A stretch of DNA of 64,000 nucleotides from Pseudonocardia abyssalis (GTDB lineage Bacteria; Actinomycetota; Actinomycetes; Mycobacteriales; Pseudonocardiaceae): positions 930,001 to 994,000 of the forward strand of contig NZ_JADQDK010000001.1 in NCBI RefSeq assembly GCF_019263705.2, read 5' to 3'. The notes under the pieces were generated by a model that searched no databases, had not been told where the DNA came from, and saw only the letters and a list, made by a program, of their open reading frames with translations. How positions within the stretch are numbered: position 1 is the stretch's first letter; each line of letters begins with the position of its first letter. Position numbers and translations under genes: made by a program. This document shows positions 36,613 through 44,649 of the stretch, piece by piece.

Positions 36613-36635
36613 CGCTCCACCGTAGGGTGCGGAAC
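36613..36635. promoter_or_regulatory. interlocked divergent leaderless promoters of ptp and cobC
   Basis: In ACCGTAGGGT (36619-36628) the minus-strand -10 (TACGGT, 36624-36619) and the plus-strand -10 (TAGGGT, 36623-36628) share the central TA. Start codons lie 6 nt (GTG, minus) and 7 nt (ATG, plus) beyond them, and no ribosome-binding sites are present. Confidence 0.65.
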
Positions 36636-37733
36636 ATGGATCACGCCCCGCAGCACGATGGGCTGCGTCACCACGGCGACGTCGACGCCGAGCCGGGGCT
36701 GCTGGACTTCGCGGTGAACGTGCAGGGCACGGGCCCGCCGCGCTGGCTGCGCGACCGCATCGCCGCCGTCCTCGACGACCTGGGCCGCTACCCGGGCGCC
36801 GCGCACGACCGCGCCGCGCGCGAGGCGGTCGCCGCCCGCCACGGCAGGCGCCCCGACGAGGTGCTGGTCCTCGCGGGCAGCGCCGAGGGGTTCGCGCTGC
36901 TCCCCACGCTGCGCCCGCGGCTCGCGGCCGTGCTGCACCCGGGGTTCACCGAGCCCGAGGCCGCGCTGCGCGACGGGGGCGTGCCGGTCACCCGCGTGCT
37001 GACCTCCGCCACCGACGGGCACCGGCTGCGTCCCGCCGACGTGCCCGCGGGCGCCGACCTCGTCGTCGTCGGCAACCCGACCAACCCCACCGGCGTCCTG
37101 CACCCCGCCGACGACGTGCGGGCACTCGCCGCACCCGGCCGGGTCGTGCTGGTGGACGAGGCGTTCGCCGACGCGGTGCCGGGGGAGACCGAGTCGCTCG
37201 CCGGGGAACCGGGGCCGCTGGTGTTCCGCAGCCTCACGAAGACCTGGGCGCTCGCCGGTCTGCGGGCGGGCTACGCCCTCGGTGCTCCCGACCTGCTGGC
37301 CCGGCTCGCACGCACCCGGCCGCCGTGGCCGGTGTCGACACCCGCGCTGGAGGCCGTGATCGCCTGCTGCGAGCCCGCCGCGGTCGCGCAGGCGCAGGAG
37401 GCGGCGGCCACGCTGGCCCTGCTGCGCGCGGAGCAGGCCGCCGCGTTGTCGGCCGTCGACGGCGTCACGGTCCTGCCCGGGCGCGCGCCCTACCTGCTGC
37501 TGCGCCTGCCCGACGGGCACGGCGAGCGGGTACGCGGCGAGCTGCGGGAGGCGGGCATCGCGGTCCGCCGCGGCGACACCTTCCCGGGCCTGGGACCGGA
37601 CCACATCCGGGTCGCGGTGCGCCCGGCCGCGGCGGTGGCGAGGCTGGTGGCCGCCCTGGAGTGCAGCATGGCCACCTTCACGCAACCGGATGGCGTGAAG
37701 GTGGCCATGCTGCGATCGGGAGGGCCCCGGTGA
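36636..37733 (+). CDS. cobC: CobC/CobD-type pyridoxal-phosphate aminotransferase
   Basis: Fold-type-I PLP enzyme of the histidinol-phosphate-aminotransferase/threonine-phosphate decarboxylase group, 365 aa, homologue of Rv2231c (annotated CobC, cobalamin aminopropanol arm). Motifs: [53 protein letters not shown] and the PLP Lys in [20 protein letters not shown]. The last ~23 codons are encoded by a perfect 21-bp inverted repeat, so the native C-terminus has probably been extended or replaced. ATG at 36636 is leaderless-type. Confidence 0.9.
   Translation: MDHAPQHDGLRHHGDVDAEPGLLDFAVNVQGTGPPRWLRDRIAAVLDDLGRYPGAAHDRAAREAVAARHGRRPDEVLVLAGSAEGFALLPTLRPRLAAVLHPGFTEPEAALRDGGVPVTRVLTSATDGHRLRPADVPAGADLVVVGNPTNPTGVLHPADDVRALAAPGRVVLVDEAFADAVPGETESLAGEPGPLVFRSLTKTWALAGLRAGYALGAPDLLARLARTRPPWPVSTPALEAVIACCEPAAVAQAQEAAATLALLRAEQAAALSAVDGVTVLPGRAPYLLLRLPDGHGERVRGELREAGIAVRRGDTFPGLGPDHIRVAVRPAAAVARLVAALECSMATFTQPDGVKVAMLRSGGPR
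37663..37713. repeat. 51-bp perfect palindromic element at the 3' end of cobC
   Basis: Two 21-bp arms (37663-37683 and 37693-37713) that are exact inverted complements with a 9-nt loop. It is read through in cobC as [17 protein letters not shown]. It looks like a dispersed intergenic palindrome absorbed into the gene rather than native coding sequence. Confidence 0.85.
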
Positions 37734-37741
37734 CCAGGAGG

Positions 37742-37825
37742 GATGCAGTAACCGGGAAGGACGCAGCGACCGGGAAGGACGCAGTGACCGGGAAGGACGC
37801 AGCGACCGGGAAGGACGCAGTGACC
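37742..37825 (+). repeat. 18-bp tandem repeats carrying ribosome-binding sites and GTG codons
   Basis: Four full and one partial copies of an 18-mer of type GACGCAGYGACCGGGAAG (units at 37742, 37760, 37778, 37796, 37814). Alternate copies have GTG or GCG, so a GGGAAGGA-GTG initiation module recurs every 36 bp, in frame with the NIF3 gene (GTGs at 37784 and 37820). Confidence 0.9.
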
Positions 37826-38974
37826 ACCGTCGCCGACGTCGTCTCCGCCCTCGAGGCCGCCTACCCGCCCCGCCTCGCCGCCGACTGGGACGCCGTCGGT
37901 CTCGTCTGCGGCGACCCGTCCGAATCCGTCACCACCGTGCTGATCGCCGTCGACCCCGTGCCGGAGACCGTCGCCGAGGCCGCCGAGATCGGTGCGCAGC
38001 TCCTCGTCACGCACCATCCGCTGCTGCTCAAGGGCGTGCACGGTGTCGGGGCCGACACCCCCAAGGGTGCGCTGGTGCACCGGCTGATCCGCGGCGGTAC
38101 GGCGCTGTTCACCGCGCACACCAACGCCGACTCCGCCGACCCCGGCGTCTCCGACGCGCTCGCCGCCGCACTGGGCCTGACGGTGGAGGGCCCGCTGGTC
38201 GGGGCCCCGCTGCCGCCGCTCGACAAGATCGTCACGTTCATCCCGGTCGGCCCGGCCATCACGACGGTGCACGACGCGCTGTCGGCGGCGGGCGCGGGCA
38301 ACATCGGCGACTACAGCCACTGCTCGTTCGCCTCCGCCGGCACCGGCCAGTTCAAGCCACTCGACGGCGCGCAGCCGGCGATCGGCCGGGTCGGGCGGCT
38401 GGAGCGGGTCGCGGAGACGCGCCTGGAGATGGTGCTGCCGCGGGGGAAGCGGGCCGCGGTCGTCGCGGCGTTGCGGGCCTCGCACCCCTACGAGGAACCG
38501 GCGTTCGACCTGCTCGAGCTGGCCGAGATCCCGTCGGCTCTCGGGCTGGGCCGGGTCGGCCGCCTGGCCGAGCCGGAACCGTTGCGCGCCTTCACCGAAC
38601 GGGTCGCCGCCGCGTTGCCGCCGACCGCGTGGGGCGTGCGCGCCGCGGGCGACCCGGACCGCCTGGTCGAGCGGGTCGCGGTGTGCGGCGGGGCCGGTGA
38701 CTCGGCGCTCGGCGCGGCGATCGCGGCGGGCGTCGACGTCTACGTCACCGCCGACCTGCGCCACCACCCGGCCTCCGAGCACCTCCTCGCGGGCACCGGC
38801 CCGGGGGGACCGACGCCGGCGCTCGTCGACGTCGCCCACTGGGCGTCGGAGTGGCCGTGGTGCGCGCAGGCCGCGGACGTGGTGCGTGCGGCCACGGGCG
38901 GTAGCGTCGAGGTCCACGTCTCGGACCGGCGCACCGATCCGTGGACCGTCGCCTCTGGAAGGACCTCCCCATGA
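37820..38974 (+). CDS. NIF3/DUF34 (YbgI-like) metal-binding protein
   Basis: NIF3-family protein, 384 aa, homologue of Rv2230c. Metal ligands are in [13 protein letters not shown] and [15 protein letters not shown], with more in [13 protein letters not shown] and [12 protein letters not shown] central YqfO/CutA-like insert ([20 protein letters not shown]) makes it the long form. Role debated (GTP cyclohydrolase-like or metal chaperone). The start is uncertain: GTG at 37820 is nearest the conserved N-terminus ([19 protein letters not shown]), but in-frame GTGs at 37784 and 37730 are also possible and would add TGKDA repeats. Confidence 0.9.
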   Translation: MTTVADVVSALEAAYPPRLAADWDAVGLVCGDPSESVTTVLIAVDPVPETVAEAAEIGAQLLVTHHPLLLKGVHGVGADTPKGALVHRLIRGGTALFTAHTNADSADPGVSDALAAALGLTVEGPLVGAPLPPLDKIVTFIPVGPAITTVHDALSAAGAGNIGDYSHCSFASAGTGQFKPLDGAQPAIGRVGRLERVAETRLEMVLPRGKRAAVVAALRASHPYEEPAFDLLELAEIPSALGLGRVGRLAEPEPLRAFTERVAAALPPTAWGVRAAGDPDRLVERVAVCGGAGDSALGAAIAAGVDVYVTADLRHHPASEHLLAGTGPGGPTPALVDVAHWASEWPWCAQAADVVRAATGGSVEVHVSDRRTDPWTVASGRTSP

Positions 38975-39708
38975 AAGCCGAACCCGCCGTCCAGCGGCGG
39001 TTGCTCGACCTCGCCGGCGTCGACACCGAGCTCAACCGCCTCAACCACCGCCGCACCTCGCTGCCCGAGCACGCCGAGCTGACGGCCGCCGAGGCCGCGG
39101 TGCGCACCGCCAAGGACGCGGTCGTGGAGGCCGAGACCAACGCGAGCGACCTCGACCGCGACATCCGCCGCATCGAGCGCGACGTCGACGGTGTCCGCAC
39201 CCGCACGGCGCGCGACAACCAGCTCCTCTCCGGATCCGGCATCGGGGCTAAGCAGGCCTCCGAGCTGCAGCACGAGCTGGAGACCCTGGCCCGGCGGCAG
39301 TCGGTGCTGGAGGACGAGCAGCTCGAGATCATGGAGCAGCGCGAGGCGCTGGAGGGCCAGCTCGGCCACGCGCGCGTCACGCTGGAGGCCGCGGAGAAGG
39401 AGATCTCCACGATCGTCGAGCGCCGCGACACCGCGCTCACCGACATCGACGCGGGCGAGACCGGTCGCCGCCGGGCCCGCGAGGAGGTCGTCGCGACGCT
39501 GCCCGAGGACCTGCTCGCCGCCTACGAGCGCCTGCGCGCCCGCACCGGCACCGGCGCGGCGCTGCTGCTGGCCCGCCGCTGCCAGGCCTGCCGCCTCGAC
39601 GTCGACCGCACCGCGATCTCCGCGCTCAAGGCCGCCGCGCCCGACGAGGTCGTGCACTGCGAGGAGTGCGGCGTGATCCTGGTCCGCACGCCGGAGTCCG
39701 GCCTGTGA
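38971..39708 (+). CDS. coiled-coil zinc-ribbon protein (Rv2229c-like)
   Basis: A 245-aa protein, homologue of Rv2229c. Residues ~10-190 are a long charged helical coiled coil ([18 protein letters not shown] onward, including [19 protein letters not shown] type heptads). A C-terminal C4 zinc ribbon follows, with CQAC and CEEC pairs. The family is proposed to bind nucleic acid, but its function is not settled. ATG with GGAAGGA upstream and a 4-nt overlap with the NIF3 stop. Confidence 0.92.
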   Translation: MKAEPAVQRRLLDLAGVDTELNRLNHRRTSLPEHAELTAAEAAVRTAKDAVVEAETNASDLDRDIRRIERDVDGVRTRTARDNQLLSGSGIGAKQASELQHELETLARRQSVLEDEQLEIMEQREALEGQLGHARVTLEAAEKEISTIVERRDTALTDIDAGETGRRRAREEVVATLPEDLLAAYERLRARTGTGAALLLARRCQACRLDVDRTAISALKAAAPDEVVHCEECGVILVRTPESGL

Positions 39709-40361
39709 CGGCGTCGAACTCGTGGACCGGGCAGAAGGGCGAGCCGACGCGCCTGCTGCTGCTGCGCCACGGCCAGACCGAGCTGTCGGTCGACCGCCGC
39801 TACTCCGGGCACGGCGACCCCGAGCTCACCGCGCTCGGGCACGCGCAGGCCGCGGGCGCCGCGGTCCGGCTGGGCCGCATCGCCGGTGAGATCGGCGCGA
39901 TCGTCAGCTCGCCGCTGCGTCGCGCCCGGCAGACCGCCGCCACCGTCGCCGAGGCGACGAACGCGCCGCTGGAGGTGCGCGAGGGGCTGATCGAGACCGA
40001 CTTCGGCGCCTGGGAGGGCCTGACGTTCGGCGAGGCGAAGCTGCGCGACCCCGAGCTGCACGCGCTGTGGCTGGGCAGCCAGGACGTCTCCCCGCCCGGA
40101 GGGGAGAGCTTCGCGGAGGTCTCGGACCGCATCGCGGCCGAGCGCGACGCGATCCTCGCGGCGCACGCGGGCACGACGGTCGTCGTGGTCAGCCACGTGA
40201 CACCGATCAAGATGCTGCTGCGCGACGCGCTGGGCGCCGGCCCGGAGATCCTCTACCGGATGCACCTGGACCTCGCGGGCCTGTCCGAGGTGGCCTACTA
40301 CCCCGACGGCGGCACGAGCGTCCGGCTGGTCAACGACACCAGCCACCACCCGGCGGGATGA
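39705..40361 (+). CDS. histidine phosphatase (CobC/PhoE-like), lacking the RNase H domain
   Basis: Phosphoglycerate-mutase-superfamily phosphatase, 218 aa. Catalytic RHG is in LLLLRHGQTELSVDRRYSG. IVSSPLRRARQTAATV, the acid Glu region LIETDFGAWEGLTF and the second His in VVSHVTPIKMLLRD are intact. In many actinobacteria the same phosphatase is the C-terminal half of a bifunctional RNase H/acid phosphatase (Rv2228c). Here the N-terminus begins in what would be the linker (SNSWTGQKGEPT) and the RNase HI domain is absent. GTG start overlapping the zinc-ribbon stop (GTGA). Confidence 0.92.
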   Translation: MTASNSWTGQKGEPTRLLLLRHGQTELSVDRRYSGHGDPELTALGHAQAAGAAVRLGRIAGEIGAIVSSPLRRARQTAATVAEATNAPLEVREGLIETDFGAWEGLTFGEAKLRDPELHALWLGSQDVSPPGGESFAEVSDRIAAERDAILAAHAGTTVVVVSHVTPIKMLLRDALGAGPEILYRMHLDLAGLSEVAYYPDGGTSVRLVNDTSHHPAG

Positions 40362-40451
40362 TCGTCGGGTGGTGCACGGCACGCCGGGGGGACCCCGGGG
40401 CCTCCATCGGCCTATCGTCTCGTGAACCGCGGAGCGAGAGGGGTGCCGACC

Positions 40452-40982
40452 ATGGCGATCGAGGAACTGTTGGCGCGCTACCAGGCGGGCGGTGGCCGCC
40501 TCGCGGCGTCCAACGCCGAGGGACTGCCCGTCCCGCCCGCCCTGCACACCGCCCTGCTGACGTGCATGGACTCCCGCATCGACGTCTTCGCCCTGTTCGG
40601 CATGGAGCTCGGTGAGGTGCACGTGCTGCGCAACGCGGGCGGCGTCGTCACCGACGACGTGATCCGCTCGCTGACGATCAGCCAGCGCAAGCTGCACACC
40701 CGCGAGATCCTGCTCGTGCAGCACGCGGGATGCGGCCTCACCACGTTCGCCGACGACGACTTCGCCGAGGAGCTCGCCGAGGAGACCGGCATGCGGCCGC
40801 CGTGGCGCACGCACGCGTTCCGGGACCCGGTGGTCAGCGTGCGCCGCGACATGGCGCTGCTGCGGCGCGACCCGTTCCTGCTGCCGGGGACGCCGATCCG
40901 CGGGTTCGTGCTCGACCTGGAGGACTTCCACCTGCTGGAGGTCCACGAGGAGGGCGAGAACCGGGACGACGCCGTTGCCTGA
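40452..40982 (+). CDS. beta-class carbonic anhydrase (Rv1284-like)
   Basis: Zinc enzyme interconverting CO2 and bicarbonate, 176 aa. Active-site motifs are CMDSRIDVFALFGM (Cys ligand and Asp-Arg dyad) and VQHAGCGLTTFADDDF (His and Cys ligands), with VLRNAGGVVTDDVIRSLTIS between them. The 'FADDDFAEELAEETGMRP' type stretch matches the short mycobacterial enzyme CanA. ATG with GAGGGG upstream; a TATCGT -10 lies about 35 bp before the start, so this gene has a leader. Seven bp upstream of a transporter gene. Confidence 0.94.
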   Translation: MAIEELLARYQAGGGRLAASNAEGLPVPPALHTALLTCMDSRIDVFALFGMELGEVHVLRNAGGVVTDDVIRSLTISQRKLHTREILLVQHAGCGLTTFADDDFAEELAEETGMRPPWRTHAFRDPVVSVRRDMALLRRDPFLLPGTPIRGFVLDLEDFHLLEVHEEGENRDDAVA

Positions 40983-40988
40983 CCCCCG

Positions 40989-42236
40989 GTGACCGGGGCC
41001 GCCCTCGCGGCCCTCGCCCTGCTCGCCGCGGTGCTGGTGTTCGCGCTGGCCTCGCCCCGGGGGCTCCCGGAGGCACTGGTCGCGGTCCCGGCCGCGGGGC
41101 TGGCGCTGTCGCTGGGGCTGACGACCCCGGCCGCGGCGCTCGGGGAGATCACCGAGCTCGGTCCGACGATCGCGTTCCTGGCCGCGATCCTGCTGCTCGG
41201 GTACCTGGCCGAGGTCGAGGGTGTGTTCGCCTGGCTCGGTGCACGGATGGCGGCGGCCGGACGGGGGAGCCCGCAGCGGCTGCTCGGGCTGATGTTCGCC
41301 GCCGCGTCCGTGACGACCGCGGTGCTCAGCCTCGACGCCACCGTCGTCCTGCTGACGCCGGTCGTGCTCGCCACCGCGCGACTGCTCGCGATCCGCGCCC
41401 GGCCCCACGTGTACGCGTGCACCCACCTCGCGAACTCCGCGTCGCTGGTGCTGCCGGTGTCGAACCTGACGAACCTGCTCGCGTTCGCCGCGTCCGGGCT
41501 GACGTTCCTCGGGTTCGCCGCGCTGATGGCGGTGCCGTGGCTCGTGGTGATCGCCGTCGAGTACGCGGCGTTCCGATGGTGGTTCCGGGCCGACCTGCGG
41601 GTCGTGCCGTCCGCCCCGGCACCCGCCCCCGACATCGCGACGCCGGGGTTCGCGCTGGCCGTGCTCGCCGCGACTCTGGTCGGGTTCGGGGTGTCGTCGC
41701 TGTTCGGGATCGAGCCGGTGTGGGTCGCGCTCGCCGGGGCCGTCGCGCTGGGGGCCCGCGCACTCGTGACCGGGCGGGCGCGGCCGGTCGCGTTGCTCCG
41801 TGCGGCCGATCCGCTGTTCTGCCTGTTCGTCCTCGCGCTGGGCGTCGTCGTCGAGGCGGTGACGGAGAACGGGCTGGGGGCGGTGCTGGCCGGCGTCGTA
41901 CCGTCGGCGGTCACGCTGCCCGGCCTGCTGGGCCTCGCCGCTGTGGCCGCGGTGCTCGCGAACGTCGTGAACAACATCCCCGCGACGCTGGTGCTCCTCG
42001 CAGTCCTCGGCGCCGCCCCGGCACCGGGGCTGGTGCTCGCCGTGCTGATCGGCGTCAACGTCGGGCCGAACCTGACCTACGTCGGCTCGCTCGCGACCCT
42101 GCTGTGGCGGCGCGTGCTGTCCGGGACGGAGGCGGCGCCGTCGGTGCGGGAGTTCACCGGGCTCGGGCTGCTGACGGTCCCGCTGGGGCTGGTGGCGGCG
42201 GTCCTCGCGCTGTGGGCGGGGCTGCAGGTCGTGTGA
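40989..42236 (+). CDS. ArsB/NhaD/SLC13-type membrane transporter
   Basis: Integral membrane protein of 415 aa with about ten to eleven helices. Ion-transporter-superfamily signs are LGPTIAFLAAILLLGYLAE, SLDATVVLLTPVVLATARLL, LANSASLVLPVSNLTNLLAF and LANVVNNIPATLVLLAV; the repeated NSAS/NNIP helix breaks are typical of ArsB. Substrate could be arsenite, Na+/H+ or a dicarboxylate, and no arsenic resistance genes are nearby. GTG start 7 bp after the carbonic anhydrase gene, so they are probably co-transcribed. Convergent with the TSUP gene. Confidence 0.87.
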   Translation: MTGAALAALALLAAVLVFALASPRGLPEALVAVPAAGLALSLGLTTPAAALGEITELGPTIAFLAAILLLGYLAEVEGVFAWLGARMAAAGRGSPQRLLGLMFAAASVTTAVLSLDATVVLLTPVVLATARLLAIRARPHVYACTHLANSASLVLPVSNLTNLLAFAASGLTFLGFAALMAVPWLVVIAVEYAAFRWWFRADLRVVPSAPAPAPDIATPGFALAVLAATLVGFGVSSLFGIEPVWVALAGAVALGARALVTGRARPVALLRAADPLFCLFVLALGVVVEAVTENGLGAVLAGVVPSAVTLPGLLGLAAVAAVLANVVNNIPATLVLLAVLGAAPAPGLVLAVLIGVNVGPNLTYVGSLATLLWRRVLSGTEAAPSVREFTGLGLLTVPLGLVAAVLALWAGLQVV

Positions 42237-42237
42237 C

Positions 42238-43002
42238 TCAGGTCAGGAACAGGTAGATCGCGACCCCGACGCCGAGCACCACGACGGCCCAGCGCAGCAC
42301 GCTCTCGGGCAGCCGCCGCGCCAGCTTCGCGCCGAGGAACCCGCCGATCAGCGTGGTGGGGGCGAGCAGGGCGACGGCGAGCCAGTCGACGGGCGCGCCG
42401 AACGCGAACACCGCCACGGTGACGGTGGCGATCACCAGCGACAGCAGGCCCTTGAGCGCGTTGACACGGCGCAGCTCGTCACCGACGCACAGCGAGAGCG
42501 TCGCGACGAGGATGACGCCGAGCGCGCCGCCGAAGTAGCCGCCGTAGATCGAGGCGAAGAAGACCGACGGGAGGAGACCGGCGTTGCGGTCGGGCGCCCC
42601 GGCGTCGGGAGTGCCGATCCGCTTCTTGATCCACGGCCCGAGCGCCATCACGACGCTGGCCAGCAGCACCAGCACCGGGACGACGGTGTCGAACACCTCG
42701 CCGGGCAGCACGAGCAGCAGCGCGCAGCCGATCGCCGCCCCGACGACGGCGACCCCGGAGGTCAGCAGGATGCGCCGACCCTGCCCGCGGAGCTCCCTGC
42801 GGGCCCCGGCGACGATGCCGAGGTAGCCGGGCCACTGCGCCACCGAGTTGGTGACGTTGGCGGCCAGCGGCGGGAACCCGACGGCGAGCAGGGCGGGGAA
42901 CACCAGCAGCGACCCACCGCCCGCCACCGCGTTGACGCCCCCGGCCAGCAGCCCGGCCACGAGCAGGAACACCAGCGCACCCGGCGACGACACGTCGATC
43001 AC
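42238..43002 (-). CDS. TSUP (TauE/SafE) family membrane transporter
   Basis: A 254-aa permease with about eight helices in two repeats. The family motif occurs near the N-terminus (GGVNAVAGGGSLLVFPALLA) and mid-protein (YGGYFGGALGVILVATLSLC). GGFLGAKLARRLPE is the usual third landmark. These proteins export sulfite, sulfoacetate or related anions; the substrate here is unknown. GTG start 7 nt after TACGGT on the minus strand, a leaderless promoter back-to-back with that of the HAD gene. Confidence 0.9.
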   Translation of the reverse strand: MIDVSSPGALVFLLVAGLLAGGVNAVAGGGSLLVFPALLAVGFPPLAANVTNSVAQWPGYLGIVAGARRELRGQGRRILLTSGVAVVGAAIGCALLLVLPGEVFDTVVPVLVLLASVVMALGPWIKKRIGTPDAGAPDRNAGLLPSVFFASIYGGYFGGALGVILVATLSLCVGDELRRVNALKGLLSLVIATVTVAVFAFGAPVDWLAVALLAPTTLIGGFLGAKLARRLPESVLRWAVVVLGVGVAIYLFLT

Positions 43003-43039
43003 GGGTGCGACCGTATGCGCCCCGCGCTAGCGTCGCCCG
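43003..43039. promoter_or_regulatory. divergent leaderless promoters of the TSUP and HAD genes
   Basis: Minus-strand -10 TACGGT (43015-43010) lies 7 nt from the GTG at 43002; plus-strand -10 TAGCGT (43028-43033) lies 6 nt from the GTG at 43040. The whole gap is 37 bp and holds no ribosome-binding site. Confidence 0.6.
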
Positions 43040-43711
43040 GTGGCCCTGACTCTCATCTTCGACGCCGACGACACGCTCTGGGAGAACAACGTCCTGTTCG
43101 AGCGCGTGAGCGAGGACTTCTTCGCCTGGCTCGCCCACCCGGACGACGCCCACGCCCGCGCCGTGCGCGCGGAGATCGAGACCGCCAACATCGCTCTCCA
43201 CGGCTACGGCAGCGCGGTGTTCCTGCGGTCGCTGCACGACTGCGTCACGCATCTGCGCGGCCGCCCCGCCACCGATGCCGAGCGGGCCGAGGTCGCCGCG
43301 CTGGCCACCGCGCTGCTCCAGCACGAGCTGGAGCTGGTGCCCGGCGTCGCGGACGTGCTGGCCGAGCTGGGCACCCGCCACGAGCTGCGGTTGATGACCA
43401 AGGGCGACCCCGTCGAGCAGCAGCGCAAGATCGAGGTGTCGGGGCTCGCCGGCCACTTCCGCAGCACGCACGTGGTGGCGCGCAAGGACGTGGCCACCTA
43501 CCGCGCGCTGGCCGGTGAACTCGCGCTCGACCCGTCGACGACGTGGATGATCGGCAACTCGCCCCGCTCCGACATCCTCCCCGCCCGCGCCGCCGGCCTG
43601 AACGCCGTGTTCGTGCCGCACCCGTACACCTGGGCGCACGAGGAGGCCGAGATCGACGACCCGGCCGTCCTCACCGTCGACTCGCTGCACGACCTGCCGG
43701 TTCACTTCTGA
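43040..43711 (+). CDS. HAD-family hydrolase
   Basis: A 223-aa haloacid-dehalogenase-superfamily phosphatase. Motif I is LIFDADDTLWENN (DxD nucleophile), motif II is LRLMTKGDP (Thr), motif III Lys is in VVARKDVATYR and motif IV is MIGNSPRSDILPA. The cap is helical (FFAWLAHPDDAHARAVRAEI onward), so this is a subclass I HAD resembling YjjG-type nucleotidases; substrate unknown. Leaderless GTG start. Its stop overlaps the start of a 47-aa zinc-ribbon gene. Confidence 0.9.
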   Translation: MALTLIFDADDTLWENNVLFERVSEDFFAWLAHPDDAHARAVRAEIETANIALHGYGSAVFLRSLHDCVTHLRGRPATDAERAEVAALATALLQHELELVPGVADVLAELGTRHELRLMTKGDPVEQQRKIEVSGLAGHFRSTHVVARKDVATYRALAGELALDPSTTWMIGNSPRSDILPARAAGLNAVFVPHPYTWAHEEAEIDDPAVLTVDSLHDLPVHF

Positions 43712-43854
43712 TGGACGAGCCCGGTGACCCCGTCTGCTGGCTGCACCGCCTCTGTGCGGAGTGCGGGGCGATGCCGGCCGACGAGGACCCGGGCGGCCCG
43801 TGCTGGCGCTGCGGCACCGTGCCCCCGCGGCCCTCTCCCGACCCCGGTGCCTAG
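43711..43854 (+). CDS. 47-aa zinc-ribbon protein
   Basis: Very short protein with two knuckles, CAECG and CWRCG, 14 residues apart, and a His/Cys near the N-terminus (DPVCWLHRLCAEC). Probably binds one zinc. No named family recognised. ATG overlaps the HAD stop (TGATG), which supports translation by coupling. Its TAG stop is part of the -10 hexamer of rnpB, so the gene ends inside the rnpB promoter. Confidence 0.7.
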   Translation: MDEPGDPVCWLHRLCAECGAMPADEDPGGPCWRCGTVPPRPSPDPGA

Positions 43855-43863
43855 ACTGACGAC

Positions 43864-44292
43864 GCGGACGAGCTGGCCGGGCGGCCGCGTCGGCGGTCCA
43901 CCCGGACCGCCGCCGAGGAAAGTCCGGACTCCGCAGGGCAGGGTGGTTGTCAACGGCAACCCGGGGTGACCCGCGGGACAGTGCCACAGAGAACAGACCG
44001 CCTCCCGCGTCTCGTGTCGTTTGCGAGAAGCGGGCGGTAAGGGTGAAACGGTGGTGTAAGAGACCACCAGCACCCCGGGTGACCGGGGTGGCTCGGTAAA
44101 CCCCACCCGGAGCAAGACCAAGAGGGCCCCGCTCCGGCGGGGTCTGCGCAGGCGTTCGAGGGCGGCCCGTCCGAGTCTGCGGGTAGGTCGCACGAGCCCG
44201 TCGGCGACGGCGGGCCTAGATGGATGGTCGCCGGGCGGTGAGCCGCGAGGCGCACCGCTCACAGGATCCGGCTTACAGGCCAGCTCGTCCCA
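43864..44292 (+). ncRNA. rnpB: RNase P RNA (class A)
   Basis: Catalytic RNA of tRNA 5' processing. The P1 helix pairs GGACGAGCTGGCC at the 5' end (from ~43866) with GGCCAGCTCGTCC (44279-44290 region) at the 3' end. Conserved core blocks are present: GAGGAAAGTCCGGACT, the AAGGGTGAAACGGTG and GTAAGAGACCACCAG region, GGCTCGGTAAACCCCACC, CCTAGATGGATGG and the terminal GATCCGGCTTACAGG. A TAGACT -10 (43852-43857) sits 7-8 nt upstream. Ends are accurate to a few bases. Confidence 0.97.
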
Positions 44293-44649
44293 CCTCATCG
44301 GATCTGACCTGCGGAAACGCGGTTCAAGATCGTTCGCATGGCACGCACACGGCACAAGAATTGAAGATCTTGGTCGAGCAAGATCGATCTCGCTCGATTC
44401 TCATCCACTGTGGACGATACGGCGCATGATCCGTTCAGCGGGACCGTTCGAGGACCGCGGCCGCGCCATCGTCTGGCCCGTCCCGGCGCGATCGCGTGCC
44501 CGCCGACTGCTCGGACTCCTGCGTCGGCGCCCGCGGGCTACCGCGATGTGGACGACATCGGTACGGGTTCACTCGAGGGTCGAGCCACTGTGGCTGCGGT
44601 GTGGTCCAGCGGTGGTCCGCGGCGTGGTCGCCGGTCGGGGCGTGGTCCG
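44293..44649. other. intergenic region downstream of rnpB, no gene recognised
   Basis: No convincing reading frame. Base composition is visibly less GC-rich than the neighbours at 44320-44410. It contains an inverted repeat GATCTTG-N6-CAAGATC (44366-44385) and an overlapping CGAGC/GCTCG pair. As it separates rnpB from an integrase remnant, it is the most likely place for an attachment site or rnpB terminator. Confidence 0.4.

Noticed and set aside
37663..37713. Intrinsic terminator of cobC
   Set aside because: The palindrome lies upstream of the stop codon, has no U-tract and the downstream gene appears coupled, so a repeat element is the better reading.
37742..37825. CRISPR or attachment repeat
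   Set aside because: Units of 18 bp without spacers, in frame with the downstream gene and containing initiation signals.
44293..44649. tRNA or tmRNA gene as integration target
   Set aside because: No cloverleaf, TTCGA-type T-loop pairing or terminal CCA arrangement could be found; rnpB is the only RNA gene here.
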